Assembly (NCBI RefSeq): GCF_008122205.1
Contig: NZ_PHNJ01000003.1
Span: 186,001 to 250,000, forward strand
DNA: 64,000 nt
Reading direction: 5' to 3'
Origin: Natronococcus pandeyae
GTDB lineage: Archaea > Halobacteriota > Halobacteria > Halobacteriales > Natrialbaceae
Part shown: positions 44,820 through 53,919 of the stretch, piece after piece
Layout of the letters: the number at the start of each line of letters is the position of its first letter
Numbering within the stretch: the stretch's first letter is position 1
Position numbers and translations under genes: made by a program
Notes under the pieces: model-generated
Told to the model about the DNA's origin: nothing
The model's input: only the letters and a program-made list of their open reading frames with translations
Database searches by the model: none

Positions 44820-45944
44820 CTACTCGAGCGAGATCCACTCGCCGCGCTCGTCGCTGTCTTCGATCGCCGCGAGCACGCGCTGGGCGGCCAGTCCGTCCTC
44901 GAAGCTCGGTGCGAACTCGCCGTCCTCCGCTACTGCGGAGAGGAACTCGTAGTTCTCGTGGACGAAGGTGTGCTCCCAGCCGATGACGTGACCCGGCGGC
45001 CACCAGTGGTCGACGTACGGGTCGTCCTCGTCGGTGACCAGGATCGTCTCGTAGCCGCGGTTCTCGTCCTTCCGGAGCACCTCGAGTTCGTTCAGGCGCT
45101 CGAGCGAGAACCGGAGGCTGCCCTCGCTCCCCTGGATCTCGATCGTGTGATCGTTCTTGTGGCCGGTTCCGTAGCGAGTGGCCTCGAGGGTCCCCATCGC
45201 GCCGTTTTCGAACTCGAGTTGGGCCGAGTAGGCGTCGTCGACGGTGACGGGTCGGGTCTCGCCGTCACTTCCCTCGACAGGTCGCTCGTCGACGAACGTC
45301 TGCAGGTGGCCGCTGAGGCGCTCGATGTCGCCCGCGAGATCGTCGTCGCCGACCAGGAAGTTCACGAGGTCGACCGTGTGGGCACCCAGGTCGCCAAGCA
45401 CGCCCGATCCCGCCATCTCCTCGTCGAGACGCCAGGCCCACGGTGCTTCGGGATCGACCAGCCAGTCCTGGAGGTAACGCCCGCGGACGTGGTGGATCTC
45501 GCCGAGTTCGCCGTTCTCGAGCAGGCGCTTCGCGTACCGAATCGCCGGCACGAACCGGTAGTTGAACGCGGCGCCGGCCGGAACGCCGGCTTCGCGGGCT
45601 GCCTCGGCCATCTCCTCGGCCTCCTCGAGCGTCGGTGCGAGGGGCTTCTCGCAGAAGACGGGCGTGCCGGCCTCGAGGGCGGCGATCGAGGGTTCGGCGT
45701 GGACGTGGTTCGGCCCGAGGTTGTAGAAGACGTCGACGTCGTCGACGACGTCGCGCCAGTCCGTCGCGATCTCCGCGAATCCGAGCTGGTCGGCCGCCTC
45801 GCCGAGGGCTTCCTCGTCGCGACCGACGAGGACGCTGCGCTCGACGTCCGGAGCGTCCGGGAAGAACATCGGCAGCCGCGCCAGTGCGTTCGCGTGGGCT
45901 TTCCCCATGAACCGATAGCCGAGTACGCCGACTTCGAGGGTCAT
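44820..45944 (-). CDS. Gfo/Idh/MocA-family sugar oxidoreductase
   Basis: 374 residues from ATG 45944. The NAD-binding N-terminus EVGVLGYRFMGKAHANAL and the signature GTPVFCEKPLAPT (with the EKP catalytic lysine) are followed by the second-domain beta-sheet (AWRLDEEMAGSGVLGDLGAHTVD). These enzymes oxidise sugars or cyclitols. With the downstream 2-hydroxyacid dehydrogenase it forms a minus-strand pair in the carbohydrate district. Confidence 0.93.
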   Translation of the reverse strand: MTLEVGVLGYRFMGKAHANALARLPMFFPDAPDVERSVLVGRDEEALGEAADQLGFAEIATDWRDVVDDVDVFYNLGPNHVHAEPSIAALEAGTPVFCEKPLAPTLEEAEEMAEAAREAGVPAGAAFNYRFVPAIRYAKRLLENGELGEIHHVRGRYLQDWLVDPEAPWAWRLDEEMAGSGVLGDLGAHTVDLVNFLVGDDDLAGDIERLSGHLQTFVDERPVEGSDGETRPVTVDDAYSAQLEFENGAMGTLEATRYGTGHKNDHTIEIQGSEGSLRFSLERLNELEVLRKDENRGYETILVTDEDDPYVDHWWPPGHVIGWEHTFVHENYEFLSAVAEDGEFAPSFEDGLAAQRVLAAIEDSDERGEWISLE

Positions 45945-46170
45945 GGCTGAAGGTTCACGAGAGATGTAGTTAGTGCTTTTCGTCTCGAGAATTCGTTTCT
46001 GTTTGCCGATAGGACGATCTGCTCACGCTGCCGTTGTGAGAACGGGCTCCACTTTTCATTGGAACCGTTGCTGAGTGGTACGACTGTAATGAACGCACTC
46101 GATCCCTTCGATCACGTACAGATACGAACATACCCGTACTTCGGCCGGGGACTCGCCGCCCCGTCTTCCT

Positions 46171-46184
46171 GTCTTTATAAAGAC
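46171..46184 (+). promoter_or_regulatory. Palindromic TATA element upstream of the MFS gene
   Basis: GTCTTTATAAAGAC is a perfect 14-bp palindrome with TTTATAAA as its core, about 48-61 bp upstream of GTG 46232. It is a plausible promoter for the MFS gene with a short leader. Its symmetry also fits a dimeric regulator. Confidence 0.5.
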
Positions 46185-46231
46185 TGAAGACCGCGACCGA
46201 GAACGCACAGGTAGGGTGACGCTCACTGTCT

Positions 46232-47428
46232 GTGCGCTACATTTCGGCTGCGAAACGAGTGATTTCGGACCTCTCGAGCGACGGTCGCGGGAAGATCCTC
46301 CTCGCCGTCGCCTTCGGCTGGTTTCTGTCGATCAGCGTCCGGATGATCTACCCGGCGTTGCTGCCGCACATCAGCGATGCGTACGACCTCACGCTCACGA
46401 CTGCCGGCCTCCTCCTGACAGTTCTCTGGATCGCGTACGCGTCCGGGCAACTTCCCGGCGGAATCCTCGCTGACTGGGCCGGGGAGCGCCCGCTGTTGAT
46501 CGCGAGTTCCCTTCTCGCAGCGACGATGCTCGCACTCGTCATCGTCGCGGACTCGCCGATCGTCTTGTTCCTGGCGACGGCATTGTTCGGCGTGGGAACG
46601 GCTTTGTACGGCGTCTCGCGGTTCACGATACTGGACAAGATCTATCCCGACCAACTCGGTACGGCGACGGGCGCGACGATGGCCGCTGGCGACGTTGGAA
46701 ACGCGGTAATGCCACCCGCTGCCGGGTTCATCGCGGTCGTGATAGGCTGGCAGTACGGCTTCGGGTTCACTGTCCCGCTCTTCCTGGTTGCTGCGGTCGG
46801 TCTCTGGGCGACGCTTCCGAGACAACCCGCTACAGCGACACCGCTGCGCGAGTACCTCGAACTCGGCGACATCGTCCCGACGTTGTCTCATCCGGCCGTC
46901 CTCCGAGGAACCGCGTTGCTCGTGCTGTGGGGCGTGATCATTCAGTCGTTCATGGGGTTCTACCCGACGTATCTGATCGAGGTGAAGGAGTTCTCGGCAC
47001 AGGTGTCGACCGCACTCTTTGGCTTCTTTTTTGCGCTCGGGATCCTGATGAAGCCGATCGCCGGGCGCGCCTACGACAGCGTTGGTGTCCGAGTCCCGCT
47101 GCTAGTAATCATGAGCGCAGCTGGTCTGGCGCTCGTCGTTCTCCCGTACGTCGGCACGATGTGGCTGTTCGTCCTCCTGACCGTGTTCGCGAGTGCCCTC
47201 CTGGGATTCGAGACGATCGTGATCTCCGATCTCACTCAGCGGCTTCCGGACGGAACGCAAGGGACGAACCTGGGTGCCCTTCGGACGGTCTACATCGCGC
47301 TCGGCGCGTTGAGTCCGGTCCTTTTCGGGGCGGTCGCCGACCGAGGATACTTCAACGAAGCGTTTCTCGGGCTCGCCGTTCTTGCCGGCGTGGTCCTTCT
47401 CATCGTGTTCGCCTCGATCGATTACTAA
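46232..47428 (+). CDS. MFS transporter
   Basis: 398 residues from GTG 46232, with about 12 hydrophobic helices. The family signature between helices 2 and 3, GQLPGGILADWAGERP, is present and the second half has FGFFFALGILMKPIAGRAYD. The substrate is unknown; sugar acids or organic anions are possible because of the neighbours. Start choice is uncertain: a GGTAGGGTGA ribosome-binding-like stretch lies about 15 bases before the GTG, and no better ATG is available before the first helix. Confidence 0.85.
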   Translation: MRYISAAKRVISDLSSDGRGKILLAVAFGWFLSISVRMIYPALLPHISDAYDLTLTTAGLLLTVLWIAYASGQLPGGILADWAGERPLLIASSLLAATMLALVIVADSPIVLFLATALFGVGTALYGVSRFTILDKIYPDQLGTATGATMAAGDVGNAVMPPAAGFIAVVIGWQYGFGFTVPLFLVAAVGLWATLPRQPATATPLREYLELGDIVPTLSHPAVLRGTALLVLWGVIIQSFMGFYPTYLIEVKEFSAQVSTALFGFFFALGILMKPIAGRAYDSVGVRVPLLVIMSAAGLALVVLPYVGTMWLFVLLTVFASALLGFETIVISDLTQRLPDGTQGTNLGALRTVYIALGALSPVLFGAVADRGYFNEAFLGLAVLAGVVLLIVFASIDY

Positions 47429-47655
47429 CTCCGAACTTTTTCCGTCTCGGGTTCGCTCGCCTCGCTCGCTCACCACTCGACGCAAAAACTTCGATGAAAA
47501 AGGCCGCTCGCTCCCGATGGTCGCTCGCGGATGCATCGCTTGCAACTCGACCGCAGCGGTAATTCCGCCACCGATACTCCTTTATAAGCGAGGGGGCTCC
47601 TGAAACCGACAGTCGTCTATCAAAGAGTACCGAAAATCGATATTCGAGTAACCGC

Positions 47656-48624
47656 TTACTCGGCCCAGTACGCCTCGCCGGGCTGTTCGCGGAACACCGC
47701 ACGCTCGAGGATCTCGACGGCCTTCTCGAGTCCCTCGCGGGAACTCGTCAGCGAGTCCTCGTGTTCGATGCTCAGGGCACCGTCGTAGCCGACCATCCGA
47801 AGCGTCGAGACGAGGTCCTTCCAGTGGCCCTCGCCGTGGCCGTAGCCGACCGACCGGAACAGCCAGGAGCGGTTCGGCTCGTCGTCGTAGGCCGTCGTGT
47901 CGAGAACCCCCTTCTCGCGGGCCTGCTCCTCGTAGACCTTCGTGTCCTTGGCGTGGAAGTGGTGGATCGCGTCGCGCTCGCCGAGGTAGCGGATCGCGTC
48001 GGTGATCGAGATGTCCTGCCAGTAGAGATGCGATGGGTCGAAGTTCGCGCCGACGCGCTCGTTCGTCTCCTCGCGCAGGCGGGCCATCCCGTGGGGCTCG
48101 TAGACCAGCATGTTCGGGTGCATCTCGATCGCCAGGTCGACGCCGTGATCGTCGGCGAACCCCGCGAGGTCGGACCAGTACTCGATGGCGACCTCCCACT
48201 GGTACTCGTGGGCGTCGGCGTGTTCGGTCGGCCAGGGGGCCGTGATCCAGTTCGGCACCTCGTCCTCGGGGCCGCCGGCAGGGAGCCCGGAGAAGCAGGT
48301 CACCGTGTTCACCTCGAGTTGCGAGGCGAGTTCGATCGCCTCGCGGAGTTCGGTATCGGCCTCCTCGGCCTGTTCTTCGTCGGGATGTAGCGGGTTGTTG
48401 TGCGTCGCGAGCGCGCTGATCCGCATGTCGAACTCTCCGAGCAACTCCTCGAGTTCGACCTGGGCGTCCTCGTCGTCCAAGTACTCCTCTCGGACGAGGT
48501 GGTCGTCTCCGGGGAAGCCGCCGACGCCGGGTTCGATCGCGTCGACGCCGATATCCGAGAGGTACGCAAGGGCGCCCTCGAGCGATTCGTCCGCGAGCGG
48601 CGGGGTGTGAACACCGATATCCAT
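47656..48624 (-). CDS. Sugar phosphate isomerase/epimerase (xylose isomerase-like TIM barrel)
   Basis: 322 residues from ATG 48624 (MDIGVHTPPLADESLEGAL). The TIM-barrel pattern is VDAIEPGVGGFPG, FDMRISALATHNNPLHPD, VDLAIEMHPNMLVYEP, RVGANFDPSHLYWQ, AIHHFHAKDTKVYEE and SIEHED, with the metal-binding Glu, His and Asp residues of the IolE/DTE family. It is an isomerase, epimerase or dehydratase of a sugar or inositol derivative. It sits between the MFS and ABC transport genes. Confidence 0.9.
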   Translation of the reverse strand: MDIGVHTPPLADESLEGALAYLSDIGVDAIEPGVGGFPGDDHLVREEYLDDEDAQVELEELLGEFDMRISALATHNNPLHPDEEQAEEADTELREAIELASQLEVNTVTCFSGLPAGGPEDEVPNWITAPWPTEHADAHEYQWEVAIEYWSDLAGFADDHGVDLAIEMHPNMLVYEPHGMARLREETNERVGANFDPSHLYWQDISITDAIRYLGERDAIHHFHAKDTKVYEEQAREKGVLDTTAYDDEPNRSWLFRSVGYGHGEGHWKDLVSTLRMVGYDGALSIEHEDSLTSSREGLEKAVEILERAVFREQPGEAYWAE

Positions 48625-48801
48625 ACGGGTGAAACGTCGTGACCGCCCTTCATAAATTCGGGTGGAGGCGAGCCGACAGACGAACGGCTGCGCCAGTTTT
48701 TACCCGACTCTCGCCTGGTAACCGACTGACAAAACAGGGACGGATCAGCCGCGACTCGTGTCGCGGCCGGAATTTTCGGGGTCGAGCAACGCCGGGATTC
48801 A

Positions 48802-48880
48802 GACGGGTTGCTGTAACGATTTATCGGCGCAACCGCAGAACGGTCGCGGTTGCGCTGGTAATGACTTACAGCAGACCGTC
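48802..48880. repeat. Palindromic 3' element, copy 3
   Basis: Two 35-nt arms (48802-48836 and 48846-48880) around a 9-nt loop. The inner 8 bp of each arm (GCAACCGC and GCGGTTGC) are perfect. The right arm ends immediately before the TGA stop (48883-48881) of the minus-strand gene for a small membrane protein, exactly as copy 2 does at 17768. CTGTAACGATTTA and TGACTTACAGCAGACCGT are shared with copy 2. Confidence 0.8.
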
Positions 48881-49084
48881 TCAGTACAGCTGCTGTTCCT
48901 TCTCGTCTCGCTCACTCTCGCGTTCCTGTTCTCCCTTCTGTCGGGCCCGTCCGCGCCGGTACTGTTTGATTCCTGGAACGACCTTGTTCTTCAGGTCGAG
49001 GACGAACGAGACGATCCCGTAGATCCAGAAAAAGAACAACACGAGGAATCCCCCGTAGTAGACCAGCGGGACGAGGCTACTCAT
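48881..49084 (-). CDS. Small membrane protein at the end of the ABC operon
   Basis: 67 residues from ATG 49084. One hydrophobic helix covers about residues 5-29 (LVPLVYYGGFLVLFFFWIYG), followed by a basic and charged tail (KQYRRGRARQKGEQERESERDEKEQQLY). The start overlaps the stop of the ABC ATPase gene as ATGA, so it is translated with the transporter. No family is recognised. It may be an accessory of the permease complex; that is inference from coupling alone. Confidence 0.72.
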   Translation of the reverse strand: MSSLVPLVYYGGFLVLFFFWIYGIVSFVLDLKNKVVPGIKQYRRGRARQKGEQERESERDEKEQQLY

Positions 49085-50271
49085 TGTTCACCGGATTCGG
49101 CTTCCGCCATCGTTCGGGTCGCTTCGGAGAGGTCGACGATGCCGTGGGCGAGAGCGTCGCCGGACTCGGCGTCGAACAGGTGGATCTTCGAGCGATCGAG
49201 AACGACCGAGACCGACTCGTCCTCGCCGATGTCGGTGTCGGGATCGACGCTCATCAGCAACTGGTTCGAGGCGCCGGAGGCCTCCCCGCTGGTCATCGAG
49301 CTTCCGCTGGAGCCGTCCAGCGAGAGATAGACGAAGATCTCGTCGCCCATCGGTTCGAGGACGTCCGTCCTCGCTTCGATCACTTCGGACGGGTGCTCCA
49401 CGGAGTCGTCGTTTCTGGTGAGGTAGATGTCCTCCGGTCGGACCCCCGTCGTAACCCGGTCACCGACCGGGAGGTCGAGTTCAGTCATATCCGACTTGAG
49501 ATCGAAGTGATCGGTTGTGACCCCGCCGTCGACGAGTTCCCCGTCGGCGAAGTTCATCGAGGGGGAGCCGATGAAGCCGGCGACGAAGCGGTTCGCTGGC
49601 TCGTTGTAACAGACCAGCGGCGGGTCGATCTGCTGGAGCTCTCCCGCGTTGAGGACGGCGATCCGGTCGGACATCGTCATCGCCTCGGCCTGGTCGTGGG
49701 TGACGTAGATGATCGTCGTATCCAGCTGTTTGTGGAGGCGCTGGAGCTCGGTCCGCATGTGGACCCGCAGCTTCGCGTCCAGGTTCGCCAGCGGCTCGTC
49801 CATCAGGAAGACGTCGGGGTTGCGAACGATCGCGCGGGCGATCGCGACGCGCTGCTGTTGTCCGCCCGAGAGCTCGTTCGGTTCGCGATCGAGCATCCCC
49901 TCGAGCTGGACGATATCCGAGGCGTTGTCGACCCGCCGATCGATCTCGTCCTGGTCGTACTTCCGCAGGCGAAGGCCGAACGAGATGTTCTCGTAGACGT
50001 CCATGTGCGGGAACAGCGCGATGTTCTGGAAGACCATCGACACCCCGCGATCTTTCGGCGGCAGTTTGGTGACGTCGGTCTCGCCGATCCGAATCGTCCC
50101 CTCGGTCGGCTTGGTGAGTCCGGCGATGGTTTCCATCGTCGTCGACTTTCCACACCCCGACGGGCCGACGAAACAGACGAACTCTCCGTCCTTGATATCG
50201 AGATTCATGTCGTCGACTGCGACGACGTCATCGTAGCGCTTCGTGACGTTGGTAAGTGATACGCGTGCCAT
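49081..50271 (-). CDS. Sugar ABC transporter ATP-binding protein (MalK/UgpC type)
   Basis: 396 residues. Walker A GPSGCGKST is at 36-44, the ABC signature LSGGQQQR at 134-141 and Walker B VFLMDEP at about 154-160. The C-terminal OB-like regulatory domain (TTGVRPEDIYL) is that of the CUT1 carbohydrate family, where one ATPase serves two permeases. A Ser/Gly-rich insert (SGSSMTSGEASG) breaks the C-terminal domain. Gene order with the two permeases and binding protein is complete. Confidence 0.95.
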   Translation of the reverse strand: MARVSLTNVTKRYDDVVAVDDMNLDIKDGEFVCFVGPSGCGKSTTMETIAGLTKPTEGTIRIGETDVTKLPPKDRGVSMVFQNIALFPHMDVYENISFGLRLRKYDQDEIDRRVDNASDIVQLEGMLDREPNELSGGQQQRVAIARAIVRNPDVFLMDEPLANLDAKLRVHMRTELQRLHKQLDTTIIYVTHDQAEAMTMSDRIAVLNAGELQQIDPPLVCYNEPANRFVAGFIGSPSMNFADGELVDGGVTTDHFDLKSDMTELDLPVGDRVTTGVRPEDIYLTRNDDSVEHPSEVIEARTDVLEPMGDEIFVYLSLDGSSGSSMTSGEASGASNQLLMSVDPDTDIGEDESVSVVLDRSKIHLFDAESGDALAHGIVDLSEATRTMAEAESGEQ

Positions 50272-50273
50272 AG

Positions 50274-51272
50274 TTACTCCTTGAGTGCTCCTGCAGTTAG
50301 TCCGCTAACGATTCGTTCCTGTGCGACGATCACGAGGATCAGGATGGGGATGACCCCGACGATGCTCGCCGCCGCCATGAGATTGAAGTCGGTCGTGTAC
50401 TGGTCCTGGTAGCTCAGGATTCCGCCGACGAGCGGCGACCAGTTCTGGGGGACGTTCTCCAGCGCCATGATCGAGCTGAAGAAGTATTCGTTGTAGACCG
50501 CGATGAACGTCAACACGGCGGCGGTCGCGACACCGGGCGCCGACAGCGGCATGATGACCCGGAACAGCGCGCCAAGGCGGGTCGTTCCCTCGACCCTCGC
50601 AGCGTCCTCGAGCCCGTCGGGGATCTGGGCGTAGAACGTTGTGAGGATGAAAATCGCCAGCGGAAGGAACAGCGCGCTAAAGGGCATGATCATCGACCCC
50701 GGCGTGTTCACCAGCCGCGGCGGCTCGAACAGCTCGATCCCGAGGAACGGGATGACGACGGCGTTCCCGAGGAACGCGTCGAACAGCGGGATGAGAAACG
50801 CCGCCGGCGGGAAGTACGAGACCATCAGTACGCCGAGCATGAGCGGTCCCTTGCCGGGGAAGTCGAGTCGGCCGAAGACGTAGCCGGCGAGGCTCGCGAC
50901 GAGCAACACGATGATCGTCGTGATCGTCGCGAGCACGAAGCTGTTGAACACGTAGAGGTGGAACGGAACCTGCTGGAACACCTCGACGAACGCCGACGGG
51001 TTGAACCCCTGCGGATGCGGGAACTCGAGGCCGATGACCGGCAGCGACCAGTCGCCCGTAAGGATCGCGCTGTTCGGCGTGAGCGCGAGCACCAGCAGCC
51101 AGTAGAACGGGAACAGCGTCGTCACGAGGAAAAAGCCACACGCGACGTAGAACAGCGCCTGGTAGAGGCGGCTGCGTTTCTCGTCGTCCCCGATGACGCC
51201 CTGGGTCCACTGTGCGAGTACGCCGTCGTCGGTGTCCGCCGAATCGGACTGTTGTTCGGTTGTCGTAGCCAT
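50274..51272 (-). CDS. Sugar ABC transporter permease (MalG-like)
   Basis: 332 residues from ATG 51272 (MATTTEQQSDSADTDD). Six membrane helices are seen, with the EAA loop DGLEDAARVEGTTRLGALFRVIMPLSAPG facing the ATPase. The acidic cytoplasmic N-terminus is typical of haloarchaeal homologues. It forms the channel with the MalF-like partner encoded just upstream, one base between stop and start. Confidence 0.95.
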   Translation of the reverse strand: MATTTEQQSDSADTDDGVLAQWTQGVIGDDEKRSRLYQALFYVACGFFLVTTLFPFYWLLVLALTPNSAILTGDWSLPVIGLEFPHPQGFNPSAFVEVFQQVPFHLYVFNSFVLATITTIIVLLVASLAGYVFGRLDFPGKGPLMLGVLMVSYFPPAAFLIPLFDAFLGNAVVIPFLGIELFEPPRLVNTPGSMIMPFSALFLPLAIFILTTFYAQIPDGLEDAARVEGTTRLGALFRVIMPLSAPGVATAAVLTFIAVYNEYFFSSIMALENVPQNWSPLVGGILSYQDQYTTDFNLMAAASIVGVIPILILVIVAQERIVSGLTAGALKE

Positions 51273-51273
51273 G

Positions 51274-52293
51274 TCAGACTCCCTCCTTGAACTGCCTGTA
51301 GATGACGACCATCGCGAGGGCACCGATGATCGCTGCCGTCACGAACGCGATCGCCGAGGCCAACCCGCGATTCGTGTTGAACGTCTCGACGACCATACAG
51401 GAGAGCGACGGAACGACTGTACAGCTCGAGGCGACGTCGATCAGTCCGTAGATCCGCATCGCGTCGATCGTCCGGAAGAGGACGGCGATAGCCACCGCCG
51501 GCAGGACGAGCGGGAACGTGATCAGTTTGAACTGCTGCCAGCGACTCGCGCCGGCGACCTTCGCGACGTCGTAGAGGCTGCGGTCGACGCTCTGGAGCCC
51601 TGCGAGAATCAGCAGGGCCATGAACGCCGTCGTCTTCCAGATGTCGGCAACGGTTACGATGAGGAGTGCGCTCCACGGGTCGTTGAGTGTGTTCGTCGGT
51701 GCAACGATCCCGAAGTTCGCCAGATACTCCGTCAGGAACCCGGTGCTCGGGTGGAACATCAGGTAGAAGATCATCCCCTGAATGACCAGTGGGATCGCCC
51801 ACGGGATGATGATGGCGACGCGGACGAGACGCCGGCCGCGGAACTCCTGGTCGAGGATCAACGCCTGACCGAATCCGATAACCGTCTCGAAGAAGACGCT
51901 CACGACGGTAAACACGAGCGTCACGACCAGCGCACTACGGAACCAGCCCTCGACGTGGACGAACGGGAAACTCGAGCTCGTGCTCACGTCGGGCAGGAAC
52001 GTCGTCGATCCGGGGAAGTCCGGATCGCGTTCGCCGGTAAACATGTCGACGTAGTTCTGGAGTCCGACGAACTCCGGATCGCCGGTGCCCAACACGTTGA
52101 CGTACATCGACAGCTCGAACGTCCGCAGTAGCGGATAGAGCGCGATTGCGCCCAGGATGACGAACACCGGCGTCAACAGCAGGTAGGCGAACGCGGTTTC
52201 GCCGAGATTCTCGAGCCACTGTGTAACCGCAACGTGCGGTCCCGAACGGCGTGAGTCTCGGCTTGCGGTATCCGTCCCTTGTTCCGTGCTCAT
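51274..52293 (-). CDS. Sugar ABC transporter permease (MalF-like)
   Basis: 339 residues from ATG 52293. Six helices are seen, with an unusually long extracytoplasmic loop after helix 1 (TGDPEFVGLQNYVDMFTGE to FPFVHVEGW) that resembles MalF loops. The EAA-type loop SLYDVAKVAGASRWQQFKLITFPLVLP is present. It pairs with the MalG-like subunit. It lies two bases after the binding-protein gene. Confidence 0.95.
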   Translation of the reverse strand: MSTEQGTDTASRDSRRSGPHVAVTQWLENLGETAFAYLLLTPVFVILGAIALYPLLRTFELSMYVNVLGTGDPEFVGLQNYVDMFTGERDPDFPGSTTFLPDVSTSSSFPFVHVEGWFRSALVVTLVFTVVSVFFETVIGFGQALILDQEFRGRRLVRVAIIIPWAIPLVIQGMIFYLMFHPSTGFLTEYLANFGIVAPTNTLNDPWSALLIVTVADIWKTTAFMALLILAGLQSVDRSLYDVAKVAGASRWQQFKLITFPLVLPAVAIAVLFRTIDAMRIYGLIDVASSCTVVPSLSCMVVETFNTNRGLASAIAFVTAAIIGALAMVVIYRQFKEGV

Positions 52294-52295
52294 TC

Positions 52296-53771
52296 TTAGG
52301 ACTCGCTCTGCTCGAGTGCTTCTTGAAGATCAGCTGCGGCGTCTTCGGGGCTCGCTTCTCCGGCGACGGCCCGATTGGCCTGCTCTGCGATGATCTCCGC
52401 CTGGGAGGGCCACTGTTCGGTGACGGGACGCGGCATCGCGTTCTCACCGGCCACGCGCAGCGTATCCATGTAGTGCCCGATGTCACCGACTGCGTCGGGA
52501 TCCGTCGCCTCTTCGTCGTCGAAGAGCTCGGGCTTGGGCGGCAGCCAGGCGACGATCTCGAGCATACCGAGGTTGAAATCGTCTTCCGTCATAGCCTGCA
52601 TGACTTCCACTGCCTCTTCGGTGCGCTCGGAGTTGGGGTTGAGCCCGATGTGCCAGCCGCCCTGTGCGGAGGCCGTCCCGCCCGCTCCGGGCTGGGCGGC
52701 CTCGTCCTCGTCGACGGCGTAGGGGATCGGCATCGCGCCGAGGTCGTCCTCGTCCTCGAACGGGTAGTCGGCCTCGTCGTCGAGGGTCGTGGGAACGACG
52801 TAGGGCCAGTTGCGCAACATCGCCGTCTGTCCCGACGAGAACGGCTCGCGGGCACCCTCCTCGTCCCAGGAGGTGATGTCGGAGGGAGCGATCCCGGTCG
52901 GATACTCGTCGAGGGTGTCGTCGTCGTCCTCGTCCGCCGCGAACGTGTACATCATCGAGAGGGCGTCGATGAACTCCTCTTCGTCGATGGTGACGGGACG
53001 ATCGCCGACGGGACCGCCGAGGTTCTCCTCGCCGCCGAAGTACGCGCCGCCCCAGGAAGTCATGACCTCGTTGAAGCTACAGCAGGAGGTTCCCTCGTAG
53101 ATGTCGAACTGCGTTGCCAGCCCAACCTCGGCGTCGGAGGCCTCGACCATCTCCTCGGTCAGTTCGGCCCACTCCTCCCAGGTCATCGGCTCCGTTGCCC
53201 ACTCCTCGAAGTCGTCGTCGTCGTAGCCGGCGTCGCGGGCGTAATTCTTGTTGTAGTACAGACAGCCGTAGTCGGGGAACAGCGGGAGCGCCATGAGGTC
53301 GTCCGTCTCCGGATCCCGGGCCGTGTCCACGAACGCCTCGAAGTACTCCTCGTCGATCCGACTCAGCGTCTCGTCGTCGAGCTCCTCGGAAAGGTTCGCG
53401 AGGTAGCCGTTTTCGACGAGAACGTTCGTCCAGCCGGTGTCACACATCATGAGGTCGGGTTCGGTTTCGCCGGCCTCGATCAGCTGCGAGTAGGTATCCC
53501 GCTGGTCGCCGGTGTCGTCCGACTGGGAACTGAATCGGATCTCGATGTCCTCGTCCAGCCCGTTCTCGTAGAGCAGGTCCGGCATCCCGTCTTCGACGTC
53601 GTCGATGGTGGTCGACCCCATCGCGATCACGACGGAATCCTCGTCTCCGTCGTCGCCGTAGATACAGCCGGCCAGGCTAACCGTCGCGCCGGCCGCGCCG
53701 GCTGCCTTGACGAACGTTCTCCGCGAAACGCTCGAAGAACTATCACTCCCCTGTGAATATCTGTCACTCAT
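52296..53771 (-). CDS. Extracellular sugar-binding lipoprotein (Tat)
   Basis: 491 residues from ATG 53771. A twin-arginine signal (SRRTFVKAAG) precedes a lipobox ending at Cys36 (SLAGC). The mature protein is very acidic (DDGDEDSVV) and has the type-1 solute-binding architecture: EPDLMMCDTGWTNVLVENG, LPLFPDYGCLYYNKNYARD, GWHIGLNPNSERTEEAVEV. It delivers a sugar or oligosaccharide to the permeases. It is the first gene of the operon; TATA and a likely operator lie just upstream. Confidence 0.95.
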   Translation of the reverse strand: MSDRYSQGSDSSSSVSRRTFVKAAGAAGATVSLAGCIYGDDGDEDSVVIAMGSTTIDDVEDGMPDLLYENGLDEDIEIRFSSQSDDTGDQRDTYSQLIEAGETEPDLMMCDTGWTNVLVENGYLANLSEELDDETLSRIDEEYFEAFVDTARDPETDDLMALPLFPDYGCLYYNKNYARDAGYDDDDFEEWATEPMTWEEWAELTEEMVEASDAEVGLATQFDIYEGTSCCSFNEVMTSWGGAYFGGEENLGGPVGDRPVTIDEEEFIDALSMMYTFAADEDDDDTLDEYPTGIAPSDITSWDEEGAREPFSSGQTAMLRNWPYVVPTTLDDEADYPFEDEDDLGAMPIPYAVDEDEAAQPGAGGTASAQGGWHIGLNPNSERTEEAVEVMQAMTEDDFNLGMLEIVAWLPPKPELFDDEEATDPDAVGDIGHYMDTLRVAGENAMPRPVTEQWPSQAEIIAEQANRAVAGEASPEDAAADLQEALEQSES

Positions 53772-53796
53772 GCACGATAGTATGTGAATTGTTCCT

Positions 53797-53804
53797 ATTT
53801 ATAA
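53797..53804 (-). promoter_or_regulatory. TATA box of the sugar ABC operon
   Basis: TTATAAAT on the minus strand lies 26-33 bp upstream of the binding-protein start, which implies a leaderless or nearly leaderless transcript. Confidence 0.65.
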
Positions 53805-53817
53805 TTACTGGGTCAGG

Positions 53818-53830
53818 TACAACGGGTGTA
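53818..53830 (-). promoter_or_regulatory. Candidate TrmB operator upstream of the ABC operon
   Basis: TACAACGGGTGTA is an inverted repeat (TACA-N5-TGTA) located 13 bases upstream of the TATA box. The same 12 bases, TACAACGGGTGT, appear on the complementary strand at 55151-55162 in front of the TrmB-type regulator. An upstream position would suit activation; this is inference. Confidence 0.55.
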
Positions 53831-53919
53831 GTTAACTTTTACCGACCGGTGACAGGAGTCGAACAGCGAAGAAAATGACTATTACCGGAGTGGTTCCGAG
53901 ACGGTGTCGGTGCTGCCCG

